From positions 22,367 to 86,366 of the forward strand of contig NZ_JACJSJ010000028.1 in assembly GCF_014698115.1 (NCBI RefSeq): a DNA stretch of 64,000 bases. The letters are read 5' to 3'. Positions 9,708 to 17,766 of the stretch are shown in pieces. Each line of letters opens with the position of its first letter. Positions within the stretch are counted from its first letter, which is position 1. The DNA is from Nostoc sp. FACHB-973 (lineage in GTDB: Bacteria; Cyanobacteriota; Cyanobacteriia; Cyanobacteriales; Nostocaceae). The translations under genes and the position numbers were made by a program. A model generated the notes under the pieces. The model saw nothing but the letters and a program-made list of their open reading frames with translations, had not been told where the DNA came from and did no database searches.

Positions 9708-9974
9708 TCAATTATCTACAGTCTGGTGATCGCGGGAAATCACAAAGCGATTCGCTACCGTTTCCGGCTGAATCGCTGACAGAATTACGTGGCTGGAATC
9801 GGTGATAATTACAGCCCTAGTCCGACGACCGTAAGTTGCATCAATCAGTTGACCTCTGTCCCGTGCATCGGTAATAATCCGTTTAATCGGGGCAGACTCT
9901 GGACTGACAATGGCAACTACTCGGTTGGCAGACACAATGTTACCAAAGCCGATGTTGATTAACTGAATATCCAT
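9708..9974 (-). CDS. remA: RemA/DUF370 family DNA-binding regulator
   Basis: This 88-residue protein is a full-length member of the RemA (YlzA, DUF370) family. It starts [20 protein letters not shown] and contains [37 protein letters not shown], the conserved heart of the family. In Bacillus subtilis RemA is a ring-forming DNA-binding activator of biofilm matrix and osmoprotectant genes, and its gene also lies directly upstream of gmk. The same order here supports the assignment. What it regulates in cyanobacteria is not evident from this window. The symbol is given by family. Confidence 0.88.
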   Translation of the reverse strand: MDIQLINIGFGNIVSANRVVAIVSPESAPIKRIITDARDRGQLIDATYGRRTRAVIITDSSHVILSAIQPETVANRFVISRDHQTVDN

Positions 9975-10400
9975 AAAAAAACTGAGGCCAAACGCGGTTT
10001 GAGAAGCTTGTAATAAACTTATTTACATGTTATCGCCAATAAACGGGAGTTACAACGCTTAAATTCACGCCAGCCTTCGTTTTTAAAATAATGTCTGCTT
10101 TTTTTAGCTGTTTATCAACTAAATTTACTAAAAATCTACCCAAAGACATAGGGAAAATCATACTGACATTAGTTATTCAGGTGATTAGCAACCGCTATGT
10201 TGTTCTGATAGAATGCTTTACGTTCGCCATGTATAAAGCAGAACCCACTGGAGGATATCTTTCGCCAGTTGATCTGTTAATGTCCTAACCACCAAGGCTG
10301 TTGCTATACCTGTGTGTAAGTCCTAAAAATGTAGGTTTTATCATGCTGCCAAGTTGTTGTATTATATTTGTATTACAAAATTACCTGAAGGGGTTCATCG
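9975..10400. other. Divergent spacer between remA and an ABC operon
   Basis: About 425 bases, AT-rich, without a convincing gene. A 65-codon open frame at 10091-10288 has no ribosome site and no recognisable features. The region should hold the promoters for remA (leftward) and the ABC operon (rightward). I could not pick out definite -10/-35 boxes. Confidence 0.45.
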
Positions 10401-11360
10401 GTGATGGCAGCCGTAGAACTGGAAAATTTATCTAAGACGTTTACTCTAAGTAGGGGTTGGGGACGCAACCGCACTCACAAAGAGATTGTGGCGGTAGATG
10501 GTATTAGTCTGAGCGTTCCAGATGGTCAAGCGATCGCCTTCATCGGCCCCAATGGCGCGGGGAAGTCCACTACAATCAAGATGCTGACAGGTATACTACA
10601 ACCTTCATCTGGCACAGCAAGGTTACTGGGATTAAATCCTTGGCGAAATCGACGCGAATTAGCTTACCAGATTGGGGTAGTGTTTGGACAGCGATCGCAG
10701 TTATGGTACCACCTACCTCCCCGCGATACCTTGGAGTTACTGGCGCGAATCTATAATCTGAATCGGCAAGAATATATTAAACGTTGTGACCAACTAGTTG
10801 ACCGTTTTGACCTCAGCTCGTTTTGGAATACCCCAGTACGTAAGCTGTCTTTAGGTCAGCGGATGCGAGCAGAAGTAGCAGCCAGCTTACTCCATGCACC
10901 TAAAGTATTATTCCTCGACGAACCCACAATTGGACTAGATGTAATTGCTCGTCAGGAATTACGCGACCTCATCCGTGAGTGGAACCGCTGTGAAGGGGTA
11001 ACGGTGTTTCTCACCAGCCACGATGCTGGCGACATCGAACAAGTAGCCCAGCGAGTAGTGGTAATTAATCACGGGCATGTAGTACTCGATGACAAAGTTT
11101 CGGCAATGCGCCGCCAATACCTTGGCTCAAAGATTCTCAGTGTCAAATTTCATACTTCCCCCGCCGAAATCAGCCTCCCAGGAGTCACACAACTCAAAGC
11201 TGGTGAATATGGCCTCAAGCTGGAGGTTAATACCCGCATCACACCAATTGAAACCGTGATGAATCAAATTCTCCAGGCGGGTTCGGTGGCTGATATTGCC
11301 ATTGAAGACCCGCCCCTGGAAGAGGTAATTGCACACATTTATGCTCAAGCAGCTTCATAA
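10401..11360 (+). CDS. ABC-2 type exporter, ATP-binding subunit
   Basis: This 319-residue ATPase has Walker A (GPNGAGKST, near residue 56), a Q-loop (GVVFGQRSQLWYHLPP), the signature LSLGQRMRAE, Walker B (VLFLDEPTIGLD) and the switch His in LTSHDAGDIEQ. The C-terminal 80 residues form the extra domain typical of ABC-2/NatA-like ATPases. The FGQRSQLW stretch and the two permeases that follow place it in the uncharacterised ABC-2 system group (COG4586 with COG4587 and COG3694). The start may be GTG 10401 or ATG 10404; GAAGGGG lies upstream. The substrate is unknown. Confidence 0.9.
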   Translation: MMAAVELENLSKTFTLSRGWGRNRTHKEIVAVDGISLSVPDGQAIAFIGPNGAGKSTTIKMLTGILQPSSGTARLLGLNPWRNRRELAYQIGVVFGQRSQLWYHLPPRDTLELLARIYNLNRQEYIKRCDQLVDRFDLSSFWNTPVRKLSLGQRMRAEVAASLLHAPKVLFLDEPTIGLDVIARQELRDLIREWNRCEGVTVFLTSHDAGDIEQVAQRVVVINHGHVVLDDKVSAMRRQYLGSKILSVKFHTSPAEISLPGVTQLKAGEYGLKLEVNTRITPIETVMNQILQAGSVADIAIEDPPLEEVIAHIYAQAAS

Positions 11361-12162
11361 TTTAGTGAACAGTTTCAGTAAATATACTTGGATTGGCTTG
11401 ACAGCAGCTCGCTCCAACCTGGCTTATTTTGGGGAAGTTGCTTCCAGAGGAATTTTCCTGTTTGTCATTCTCTACATCTTCCTACAACTGTGGCGTCTCA
11501 CCTATGCCCAGACGGATGCTGAGCAGTTGGGAGGTTTAACTCTGGCTCAGATGCTTTGGTATCTGGGTATCACTGAGTCTATTGTTCTCTCCAGTCCCCA
11601 GGTTGCTTTGGAGGTAGACGAGGATGTACGGACGGGGGCGCTGGCAGTACAACTAATACGCCCTCTATCCTACCCTTTGTATCGCCTGTGGACTACTTTG
11701 GGAGAGCGTACAGTGCGCTTTGGGTTGAATGTAGCGATCGCATCCCTAGTGGCACTACTGTTTGTCGGCACAATTCCTTTAACTTTCGCAGGAATTTTAT
11801 TATTCGTACTGGTGCTGCCGCTGGCATTTGTACTAGATTTTTTGGCAACCTTTTTAGTGGGCTTAGGAGCTTTCTGGCTGGAAAATACCACCGGGTTAAT
11901 GCTCATTTACTCCCGGTTGACGATGATTTTGGGTGGGATGCTGATTCCCTTGGAACTGCTACCAGAAAACTGGCAGCCAGTACTACAAGCTCTACCCTTT
12001 GCCAGCATTTTATATGGGCCGGCGCGTTTATTTGTGCATCCCGACTTAACTTTTGCTGGTCAATTGTTAGTACGGCAGGGAGTTGCCATAGTTGTGCTGA
12101 CTATGTTGGTGGCGCTTGTGTACCGCACAGCAGTTAAACGTATCCACGCGCATGGAGGTTGA
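11329..12162 (+). CDS. ABC-2 type exporter permease, first subunit
   Basis: This membrane protein of up to 277 residues has about six hydrophobic segments. The region RSNLAYFGEVASRGIFLFVILYIFLQLW near the start and ALPFASILYGPARLFV near the end are typical of the ABC-2 permease group COG4587. It overlaps the ATPase gene. The TTG at 11329 has GGAAGAGG a few bases upstream; the ATG at 11341 would shorten it by four residues and is also possible. Translational coupling with its neighbours is likely, since its TGA is one base from the next ATG. Confidence 0.85.
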   Translation: MHTFMLKQLHNLVNSFSKYTWIGLTAARSNLAYFGEVASRGIFLFVILYIFLQLWRLTYAQTDAEQLGGLTLAQMLWYLGITESIVLSSPQVALEVDEDVRTGALAVQLIRPLSYPLYRLWTTLGERTVRFGLNVAIASLVALLFVGTIPLTFAGILLFVLVLPLAFVLDFLATFLVGLGAFWLENTTGLMLIYSRLTMILGGMLIPLELLPENWQPVLQALPFASILYGPARLFVHPDLTFAGQLLVRQGVAIVVLTMLVALVYRTAVKRIHAHGG

Positions 12163-12163
12163 G

Positions 12164-12961
12164 ATGTTCTGGCGTTTAATTTCCTACCTAGAATTAGCTG
12201 GCGCTTATATTTGGCTCAATCTGAACGCTCACTTAGAATATCGCGGCGCATTCCTCACGCAAGTGGTGGCAATGGTACTTAATAACTTAGTGTGGGTGAC
12301 GTTTTGGGGGCTGTTTTTCACACGCTTTCCAGTGTTACGCGGCTGGACGGTGCAAGATGTAGTTACACTCTGGGCGATCGCAGCAACAGGGTTTGGTTTG
12401 GCTCATACTGTTTGTGGTAATGCTTTGCAACTGACAAGTCTGATTGTCCAGGGACAGTTGGATGTATGGATGTTGTACCCACGTGCCCTTTTACCACACC
12501 TACTGCTGGGACGGATGAATGCTACATCTTGGGGAGATTTGCTGTTTGGGTATGGGGTTTATTTGTTTTTTGTCAAGCCTGATGTAGTGCATTTAGCGTT
12601 GTTCACTGGGTTGACAGTTTCGGTAGCGACATTATTCGTGGGCTTTAATGTTTTGATAGGTAGCCTCAGCTTTTATCTGGGCAATTCCGAAGGACTGACA
12701 CAGCAGTGGCGAAATGCGATGCTTACCTTCAGTACTTACCCGGCGACTTTGTTTGAGGGAACAGTGAAGCTACTGCTGTACACACTGCTTCCGGCTGGAT
12801 TTGTGAATTATTTGCCAATTGAGGCATTGCGATCGCTATCTTGGATTCATGCCCTTTTAGCGGTGGCTGGATCAATTACAGTGCTGTTACTTGGTGTAGG
12901 TGTGTTTTACCAAGGATTGCGTCGCTACTCCTCTGGAAATTTGATGCAAATGCGAGGTTGA
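12164..12961 (+). CDS. ABC-2 type exporter permease, second subunit
   Basis: This 265-residue membrane protein has about six predicted spans. It contains EYRGAFLTQVVAMVLNNLVWVTFWGLFF near the start and TFSTYPATLFEGTVKLLLYTLLPAGFVNYLP towards the end, matching the ABC-2 permease group COG3694. I chose ATG 12164 because GGAGG stands five bases before it and the preceding gene stops at 12162; an upstream frame to 12116 lies inside that gene. With the two genes before it, it forms a complete three-gene exporter operon. The substrate is unknown. Confidence 0.87.
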   Translation: MFWRLISYLELAGAYIWLNLNAHLEYRGAFLTQVVAMVLNNLVWVTFWGLFFTRFPVLRGWTVQDVVTLWAIAATGFGLAHTVCGNALQLTSLIVQGQLDVWMLYPRALLPHLLLGRMNATSWGDLLFGYGVYLFFVKPDVVHLALFTGLTVSVATLFVGFNVLIGSLSFYLGNSEGLTQQWRNAMLTFSTYPATLFEGTVKLLLYTLLPAGFVNYLPIEALRSLSWIHALLAVAGSITVLLLGVGVFYQGLRRYSSGNLMQMRG

Positions 12962-12987
12962 GTTGGATATTGGCACTTTTTGGTACT

Positions 12988-13084
12988 TTACAGCCGTTTC
13001 CATCTATTTGAACCACAATCCTTTGTAGGGGCGCACAGCTGTGCGCCCCTACCCTATGGTTTAATTACCTGAAAATTGCTGTAA
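12988..13084. mobile_element. MITE-like element with nested 28-bp palindrome (family B, fullest copy)
   Basis: The element is bounded by TTACAGCCGTTTCC on the left and GAAAATTGCTGTAA on the right, which are inverted repeats matching at 11 of 14 positions. Its centre, 13025-13052, is a perfect 28-bp palindrome GTAGGGGCGCACAG/CTGTGCGCCCCTAC. Related half-elements occur near 58.94-59.00 kb (left part) and 60.51-60.58 kb (right part). It carries no gene and lies just after the ABC operon, where it could also end the transcript. Confidence 0.6.
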
Positions 13085-13153
13085 GGTTATGGCTGGGGCG
13101 ATCGCACTTAAGTTAAGTTACCATTACGTCAAGTCAGTCAGGGAAATTAGCCC

Positions 13154-13483
13154 ATGAGCCTAGTTTTAGACCGTGAAACACCTCCTCTTCGAGAAGATGA
13201 AACCGGAGCAATTCGAGTTGGCAATTCAAGGGTTTTGCTAGAGTTCGTAATCCGAGCTTTTCAGGATGGCGCATCCCCTGAGTCTATTGTCCAAAGATAC
13301 TCGACCCTATCATTGTCCGATGTTTATAGCACCATTGGTTACTATCTTCGACATCAAAACGCTGTAGAAGCTTACCTTAATCACAGAGAACAATTAGCTG
13401 AATCTGTACAGCAACGTTTGTCCAATGTTCAACCTGATTTGAGTCTTATTCGTTCTCGCTTGTTAACTCAACAACAAGCTTAA
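13154..13483 (+). CDS. DUF433 family protein, putative antitoxin
   Basis: This 109-residue protein is a DUF433 protein with a winged-helix-like core. It has an N-terminal strand region (GAIRVGNSRVLLEFVIRAFQDG) and then SPESIVQRYSTLSLSDVYSTIGYYLRH, the canonical DUF433 motif. The C-terminal 40 residues (VEAYLNHREQLAESVQQRLS) are helical. DUF433 proteins are often antitoxins paired with PIN-like DUF5615 toxins (VapB45/VapC45 type), and exactly such a gene follows three bases downstream. ATG 13154 has only a weak upstream ribosome site. Confidence 0.85.
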   Translation: MSLVLDRETPPLREDETGAIRVGNSRVLLEFVIRAFQDGASPESIVQRYSTLSLSDVYSTIGYYLRHQNAVEAYLNHREQLAESVQQRLSNVQPDLSLIRSRLLTQQQA

Positions 13484-13486
13484 GTT

Positions 13487-13837
13487 ATGTTGAGCTTATT
13501 AAGCGATGAAAACTTTAATGGCGATATCGTTCGAGGGCTATTTCTGCGTCAACCAAATCTTGATTTACTTCGGGTTCAAGATGTTGGTTTACAGGAAGTA
13601 GAAGATCCTGCGATTCTAGATTGGGCAGCAACCAATGAGCGCATTATTCTAACCCATGACCGTGCAACAATGCCAGACTTTGTTTACCAGCGATTGATAG
13701 TTAGAAAGGCAGTGTCAGGATTATTCGTAGTTAATGACCGGATGCCCATCAGACAGGCCATAGATGAATTGTTACTGCTTGTTGATTGTAGTGAGCAAGC
13801 AGAATGGAAAGGAGTTGTACTCTATCTACCTTTGTGA
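13487..13837 (+). CDS. DUF5615 PIN-like protein, putative toxin
   Basis: This 116-residue protein starts LSLLSDENFNGDIVRGL, where the DEN motif carries the first acidic residue of the PIN-like active site. It continues with DLLRVQDVGLQEVEDPAILDWAATNERIILTHDRATMPDF, in which the glutamates/aspartates and the THD motif are the remaining expected metal ligands. This is the DUF5615 (Mut7-C-like/VapC45) pattern, predicted to be a ribonuclease. It starts three bases after the DUF433 gene, so the pair is one transcriptional unit. All key acidic residues appear intact. The RNA target is unknown. Confidence 0.85.
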   Translation: MLSLLSDENFNGDIVRGLFLRQPNLDLLRVQDVGLQEVEDPAILDWAATNERIILTHDRATMPDFVYQRLIVRKAVSGLFVVNDRMPIRQAIDELLLLVDCSEQAEWKGVVLYLPL

Positions 13838-14071
13838 GTAATTTATACGAAATATTGAATTACTTACCAATTTTGTCATCTCTAATGAATAAAGAACTGT
13901 GTATTGGAGGACATAACGATTCAGTTGCAACAGAAACTCAGCATCATGTTATTAACTGAGTCGTTATGCCGTTTAAATTGATGGTTATGGCGATAGTTTG
14001 AAGTTGATTGTAAGACCTGCAAAAAATTACTTCCAGTCTGTAGGGCTTTTCAGAAATTGGCGAACGTATTG

Positions 14072-16384
14072 TTACTTAGCACTCTTTTTCAAACCTTGCC
14101 AGCTTTCTCGCAGCCGTTTCAAATTAGGTGGATGTCCACCATAACGCCAGCTAACATAAGCTTGACAAATTTCATCTATTACCTCAGCAGTTGTTGGGGG
14201 ATGATGCTGGTATGAAACTTTCGCATACTCTAGCGGTGTTTGTGCTGGATGTTTACCTAAACCTTTTTGCGCTGTCCATTGCAGCATTTGTTGATAAAGG
14301 CTTTCCATCGCTGGCAATTTCTTTAACCATCGGCGATTGCGCCATTGGCGCCACTGTCCCCAACCCAGCCAACCAAAGAAAGCTATGGTGGTACCCAAAA
14401 TTAAGCCAGTCAATACACCGAACCAACCTTGAGAGAATAAAGCCAAAAACCAAGCGATCGCTTTACTCACCCAGCTAAATATTGTCCCAAATACATTATT
14501 CAATAAACCTGTCACCGGAGAAGGTAACCATCCAGCAACCCACTGCCAAAATTGCCGCAGCACGCTAAAAGTTTCAGTATCTTCAATTGACGGGGGTATC
14601 AAGGGGTGATTGGGAATTGGATCAAAGGCAAACCAGCCATATTTAGGAAAATACACTTCCGTCATCACGTAGGCATCTGTATTACGAACAACATACATCC
14701 CCGTGAATGGATTAAACTCTCCCGGACTAAACCCGGCCACCAACCGCGCCGGAATGCCAATGGAACGCAGCATCACCGTGAAAACTGTGGAAAAATGGTC
14801 TGGATAGCCTCCTTTGTACTTGAATAAAAAAGCTTCTACCAAGTCTTCTTTTTCATCTAAATAAGGTAGTTCTAAGGGATTTTGCGGTATAGAGTAGTAT
14901 TGCTTCAAGTATTGAGCTAAATAAAGAGCCTTTTCATAAGCTGAATCTAAGTTTTTAGAAGACTTTGCTACCCGGTTTTGATTGTACTTGGCGAGGATTT
15001 CTTCGGTGCGTTGCCGGACTTTTTCGGCAATTTCGGGCGGGATTTGGAGATAATGCTTTTTAATATCTTGGGGATATTTAGTAGAAGTTTGACCTAACAA
15101 AGTCCGATCGCGGTATGGTACTTCGGAAACTACTGTATAAGTCACACCTTCTGATAATTCCACAGGCGATCGCAACCCGTCTTCTTTATCAACTGCGATC
15201 ATTGGTGTGGGAAAGTAAATCTCCTTGGGATTAGCCATTGCTGGAATTAAATTCGGCAAATCCGACACCACTGTATAAGTTTGTACTACTTCTTGAGTTT
15301 TACCAGTAATCAGAGGTGGGGGAATAAAAATTTCGTAAGACCAAGGCGATCGCCTGATGGTGGTAACATCTTCTTTACGAGAAACTTCCCATCCTTTACC
15401 TGTATAACGGTCAAATCCCAAAACTCGCCAAAAACCCTCAGCTTGCGATCGCACTCGCATCACAACCTTGGGTTTCATCTCACCCCGCAGGTTTTGGTTA
15501 ATTTCGCTATTGAAACCGTAGTAAAAATTATTATCTACTTTTCCTGGTTGCCCAGTTTTATTCTGTCCTGTACCATCACCTTGATTATTACCATTACCTT
15601 CGCGGACATAACCGCGATTGATAATGCCACGTCCTGTAAAATTGCCTTTGATATCAATTGGAGGACTTACAGGAAAAGTACGTAATTGGTAGCCAGGTAA
15701 CCTGGGTAAAACAGCAAAAATTGCCAGTCCGAGACCGACAATTACAAAAAAGTTAACAATTAAAAATTTAAAATTTAAACTTGAGAATTTCTCTTTTGGG
15801 GTGTTTTCTTTTTGTGTTTTTAATGGCTGCAAACCCAAGCGTGAGCGATAATCTAATATTAACGTTGGGAGAGCGATCGCTAAAAATAACAGCAACACAG
15901 GTGCAAATGCTAAAGTCTGACTCAGCGTTGCAGCCACACCCAATAAAATCAATCCGATGACAATCGAATAACCCAAATTTTTGCGGCGGGGTGTATCAAA
16001 GCTGTGCAACACCTGTAGTTGAATTAATAACTCTGCCAAACCCAACCGCGTATCATTCAACTCTGTTACTAACCGCCCAAAGAAAGTACCCAGCGCTATT
16101 AACATTCCGATAGCGATGCAGAACTTTACAGCAACATTGCGATCGCCGCGACGATAGTAACTCCAAATCGCACCCACTACACTCAGGGGTAACGCCCAAA
16201 TACTGAATGAAGTCTCCGCAGCGATATCTGTCGCCACAATTCCCAAAATAACCAACGCTAGCACCAGCACCCGTAAGGAAATTGAATTTTCCACTTCTGT
16301 CAAAGGCGAACCCTGTGTATTTTGCTGCCTGAAATTACCTGTAGGGAGACGCCAAAACCGATTCATCCTGGATAAGTTAAACAA
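14072..16384 (-). CDS. Membrane transglutaminase-like protein (TgpA family), catalytic residues replaced
   Basis: This 770-residue protein has five or six membrane helices at the start (about 37-205), a soluble extracytoplasmic part with a transglutaminase-like core (about 470-600), a further membrane helix (about 650-680) and a C-terminal DUF4129-like region. This layout is the TgpA/DUF3488 family. The expected catalytic Cys (family pattern G-F-C-E-H-F) is Pro528 in GGYPDHF, and the expected His (D-A-H-A-W) is Tyr572 in NTDAYVMTEVYFP. Only the Asp (D588 in FAFDPIP) remains. The reading frame is intact, so it is probably a maintained non-enzymatic protein. Several lysine- and asparagine-rich stretches near 260 look like a flexible linker. 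Confidence 0.85.
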   Translation of the reverse strand: MFNLSRMNRFWRLPTGNFRQQNTQGSPLTEVENSISLRVLVLALVILGIVATDIAAETSFSIWALPLSVVGAIWSYYRRGDRNVAVKFCIAIGMLIALGTFFGRLVTELNDTRLGLAELLIQLQVLHSFDTPRRKNLGYSIVIGLILLGVAATLSQTLAFAPVLLLFLAIALPTLILDYRSRLGLQPLKTQKENTPKEKFSSLNFKFLIVNFFVIVGLGLAIFAVLPRLPGYQLRTFPVSPPIDIKGNFTGRGIINRGYVREGNGNNQGDGTGQNKTGQPGKVDNNFYYGFNSEINQNLRGEMKPKVVMRVRSQAEGFWRVLGFDRYTGKGWEVSRKEDVTTIRRSPWSYEIFIPPPLITGKTQEVVQTYTVVSDLPNLIPAMANPKEIYFPTPMIAVDKEDGLRSPVELSEGVTYTVVSEVPYRDRTLLGQTSTKYPQDIKKHYLQIPPEIAEKVRQRTEEILAKYNQNRVAKSSKNLDSAYEKALYLAQYLKQYYSIPQNPLELPYLDEKEDLVEAFLFKYKGGYPDHFSTVFTVMLRSIGIPARLVAGFSPGEFNPFTGMYVVRNTDAYVMTEVYFPKYGWFAFDPIPNHPLIPPSIEDTETFSVLRQFWQWVAGWLPSPVTGLLNNVFGTIFSWVSKAIAWFLALFSQGWFGVLTGLILGTTIAFFGWLGWGQWRQWRNRRWLKKLPAMESLYQQMLQWTAQKGLGKHPAQTPLEYAKVSYQHHPPTTAEVIDEICQAYVSWRYGGHPPNLKRLRESWQGLKKSAK

Positions 16385-16525
16385 GGTGTAGCTCCCACGG
16401 AAACAATACTAACGACGGAACTGGCCGCCCTACTATTAAGTATTCCCGTTGGGAAAGTTTTCTTATCCTGTTTTTAAGTATCTATAAGTGGAAAATTAAT
16501 AGCGATCAAAATTCTAGATCACAAA

Positions 16526-16588
16526 GACGCGATAAATCGCCGTCAAGACGAAGGACTGGTTATTGTAGAGACGGCGATTTATCGCGTC
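16526..16588. repeat. Perfect 19-bp inverted repeat element
   Basis: GACGCGATAAATCGCCGTC at 16526-16544 pairs with GACGGCGATTTATCGCGTC at 16570-16588 around a 25-base loop. This type of GACGCGATAAATCG palindrome is common between genes in Nostocales. It lies in a 400-base spacer (16385-16785) that otherwise shows nothing recognisable and that should hold the promoter of the transglutaminase-like gene. Confidence 0.8.
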
Positions 16589-16785
16589 TCTTGCCTTAAC
16601 CGAACAGTATTGGTTACGGGTTGAGTTTACACATGCCTAAGATTTGGCAACCTACATGAAGTAAGCACCCTGTTTCTAGTAGTCTTGAAAGAGAAACAAA
16701 GCCCCAAAGCACCAGCTAGGGGAAAAGTTATCTTAAATATATATCGGCATTCATTGACGCAGTGTGCTAGCGGTAGTAATTTAGA

Positions 16786-17766
16786 CTACATTGTGGGATT
16801 AATCACAAACAACAAAGGTTGTTCGTCTATTTCTGGAAACTCAACTTCCAGGGTATAAATTGGGTTAAGTTGCTCGCAGCCTAAATCTACACTTAGGTAT
16901 CCGGAACTCGAAGATGTTGTCATTGCTAAGGTGCCACTTCCTCGCAATGTCAAAGTTCCTTTAACCGGTAAATCAGCTTGAACAAGTAACTTCGTAAGTT
17001 TACCTAGAGATTGGTACTCTACTTTAATGTTTAAAGTACCGACACTGGTTAGCCATTGTCTTTCTACCACTGGACTAGTCGCTGAAAGTGGTAGAGTCAG
17101 ATTTTCCAGCAATTGTTTAGCCGCCAGCAATGACAAAGCCATCTGTTGCCGGGGTTGTAAATCTGAATAATCGTTCTGAATATCAGGCATTTTGTCCAGA
17201 GTATTCACAGAACGATAGGTGCTTCTTAGCACCAGTCCAGCTATGTCATTTAGTGCCTGAGATTCGTTGGGGAAAAAGTTCTCCACCACTTGAACTAATT
17301 TTGCCCCCAGTGGCACTGAAGATGTAACCAACGCCTGACACTGTTCTAGCAATTGCCGGAAAACTCTTTCTGGCAGGGGAATCGGCAGATTCAGCTTTGA
17401 CTGCTGTGCCATCCATCCCCAGGTAGGAACGAGTGTCATTGATGGCTCATCAACAAAGTCGGGATAGTCGGTTAATTGTGTTTCCCAGGGAAACAACGGT
17501 GGCTGATCTTGGATTTGGATTTGTAACCGACGCTTAAGGATGGCTTGGAAACGATCTTGCACAGTAGGAATTTCTCCCAGTTGAAGGGTTTGGGGCGTTC
17601 CTCTCAATTTTGGCTCACTGTTTTTTGAACTAGTGGCTTCCTTCAAGAGGTTTTTTACCCCGTCATTTTCCTCACATTCTAACGAGGGATACTCATCGTT
17701 TTTGACATTGCCTGTCAATAACCAATAGAGACACTCGTTTTGTAAGGATTCTGAGTCACTATTCAT
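16786..17766 (-). CDS. patU: Heterocyst patterning protein PatU, intact single gene
   Basis: This 326-residue protein starts MNSDSESLQNECLYWLLTGN and ends in a beta-rich region with STGTLxx-type strands (VERQWLTSVGTLNIKVEYQ, ..PTM). It matches the PatU family (DUF1822-like), which in Nostoc acts with HetZ in heterocyst pattern formation. Its ATG at 17766 overlaps the last 8 bases of hetZ (ATGAATAG), so translation is probably coupled. A GTG at 17778 would add four residues. From memory, patU is split into patU5 and patU3 in Anabaena PCC 7120; here it is continuous. I infer the function from the hetZ linkage and sequence resemblance. Confidence 0.85.
   Translation of the reverse strand: MNSDSESLQNECLYWLLTGNVKNDEYPSLECEENDGVKNLLKEATSSKNSEPKLRGTPQTLQLGEIPTVQDRFQAILKRRLQIQIQDQPPLFPWETQLTDYPDFVDEPSMTLVPTWGWMAQQSKLNLPIPLPERVFRQLLEQCQALVTSSVPLGAKLVQVVENFFPNESQALNDIAGLVLRSTYRSVNTLDKMPDIQNDYSDLQPRQQMALSLLAAKQLLENLTLPLSATSPVVERQWLTSVGTLNIKVEYQSLGKLTKLLVQADLPVKGTLTLRGSGTLAMTTSSSSGYLSVDLGCEQLNPIYTLEVEFPEIDEQPLLFVINPTM

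Noticed and set aside
10091..10288. 65-codon open frame between remA and the ABC operon
   Set aside because: No ribosome site, no recognisable motif, and the composition is like the surrounding spacer.
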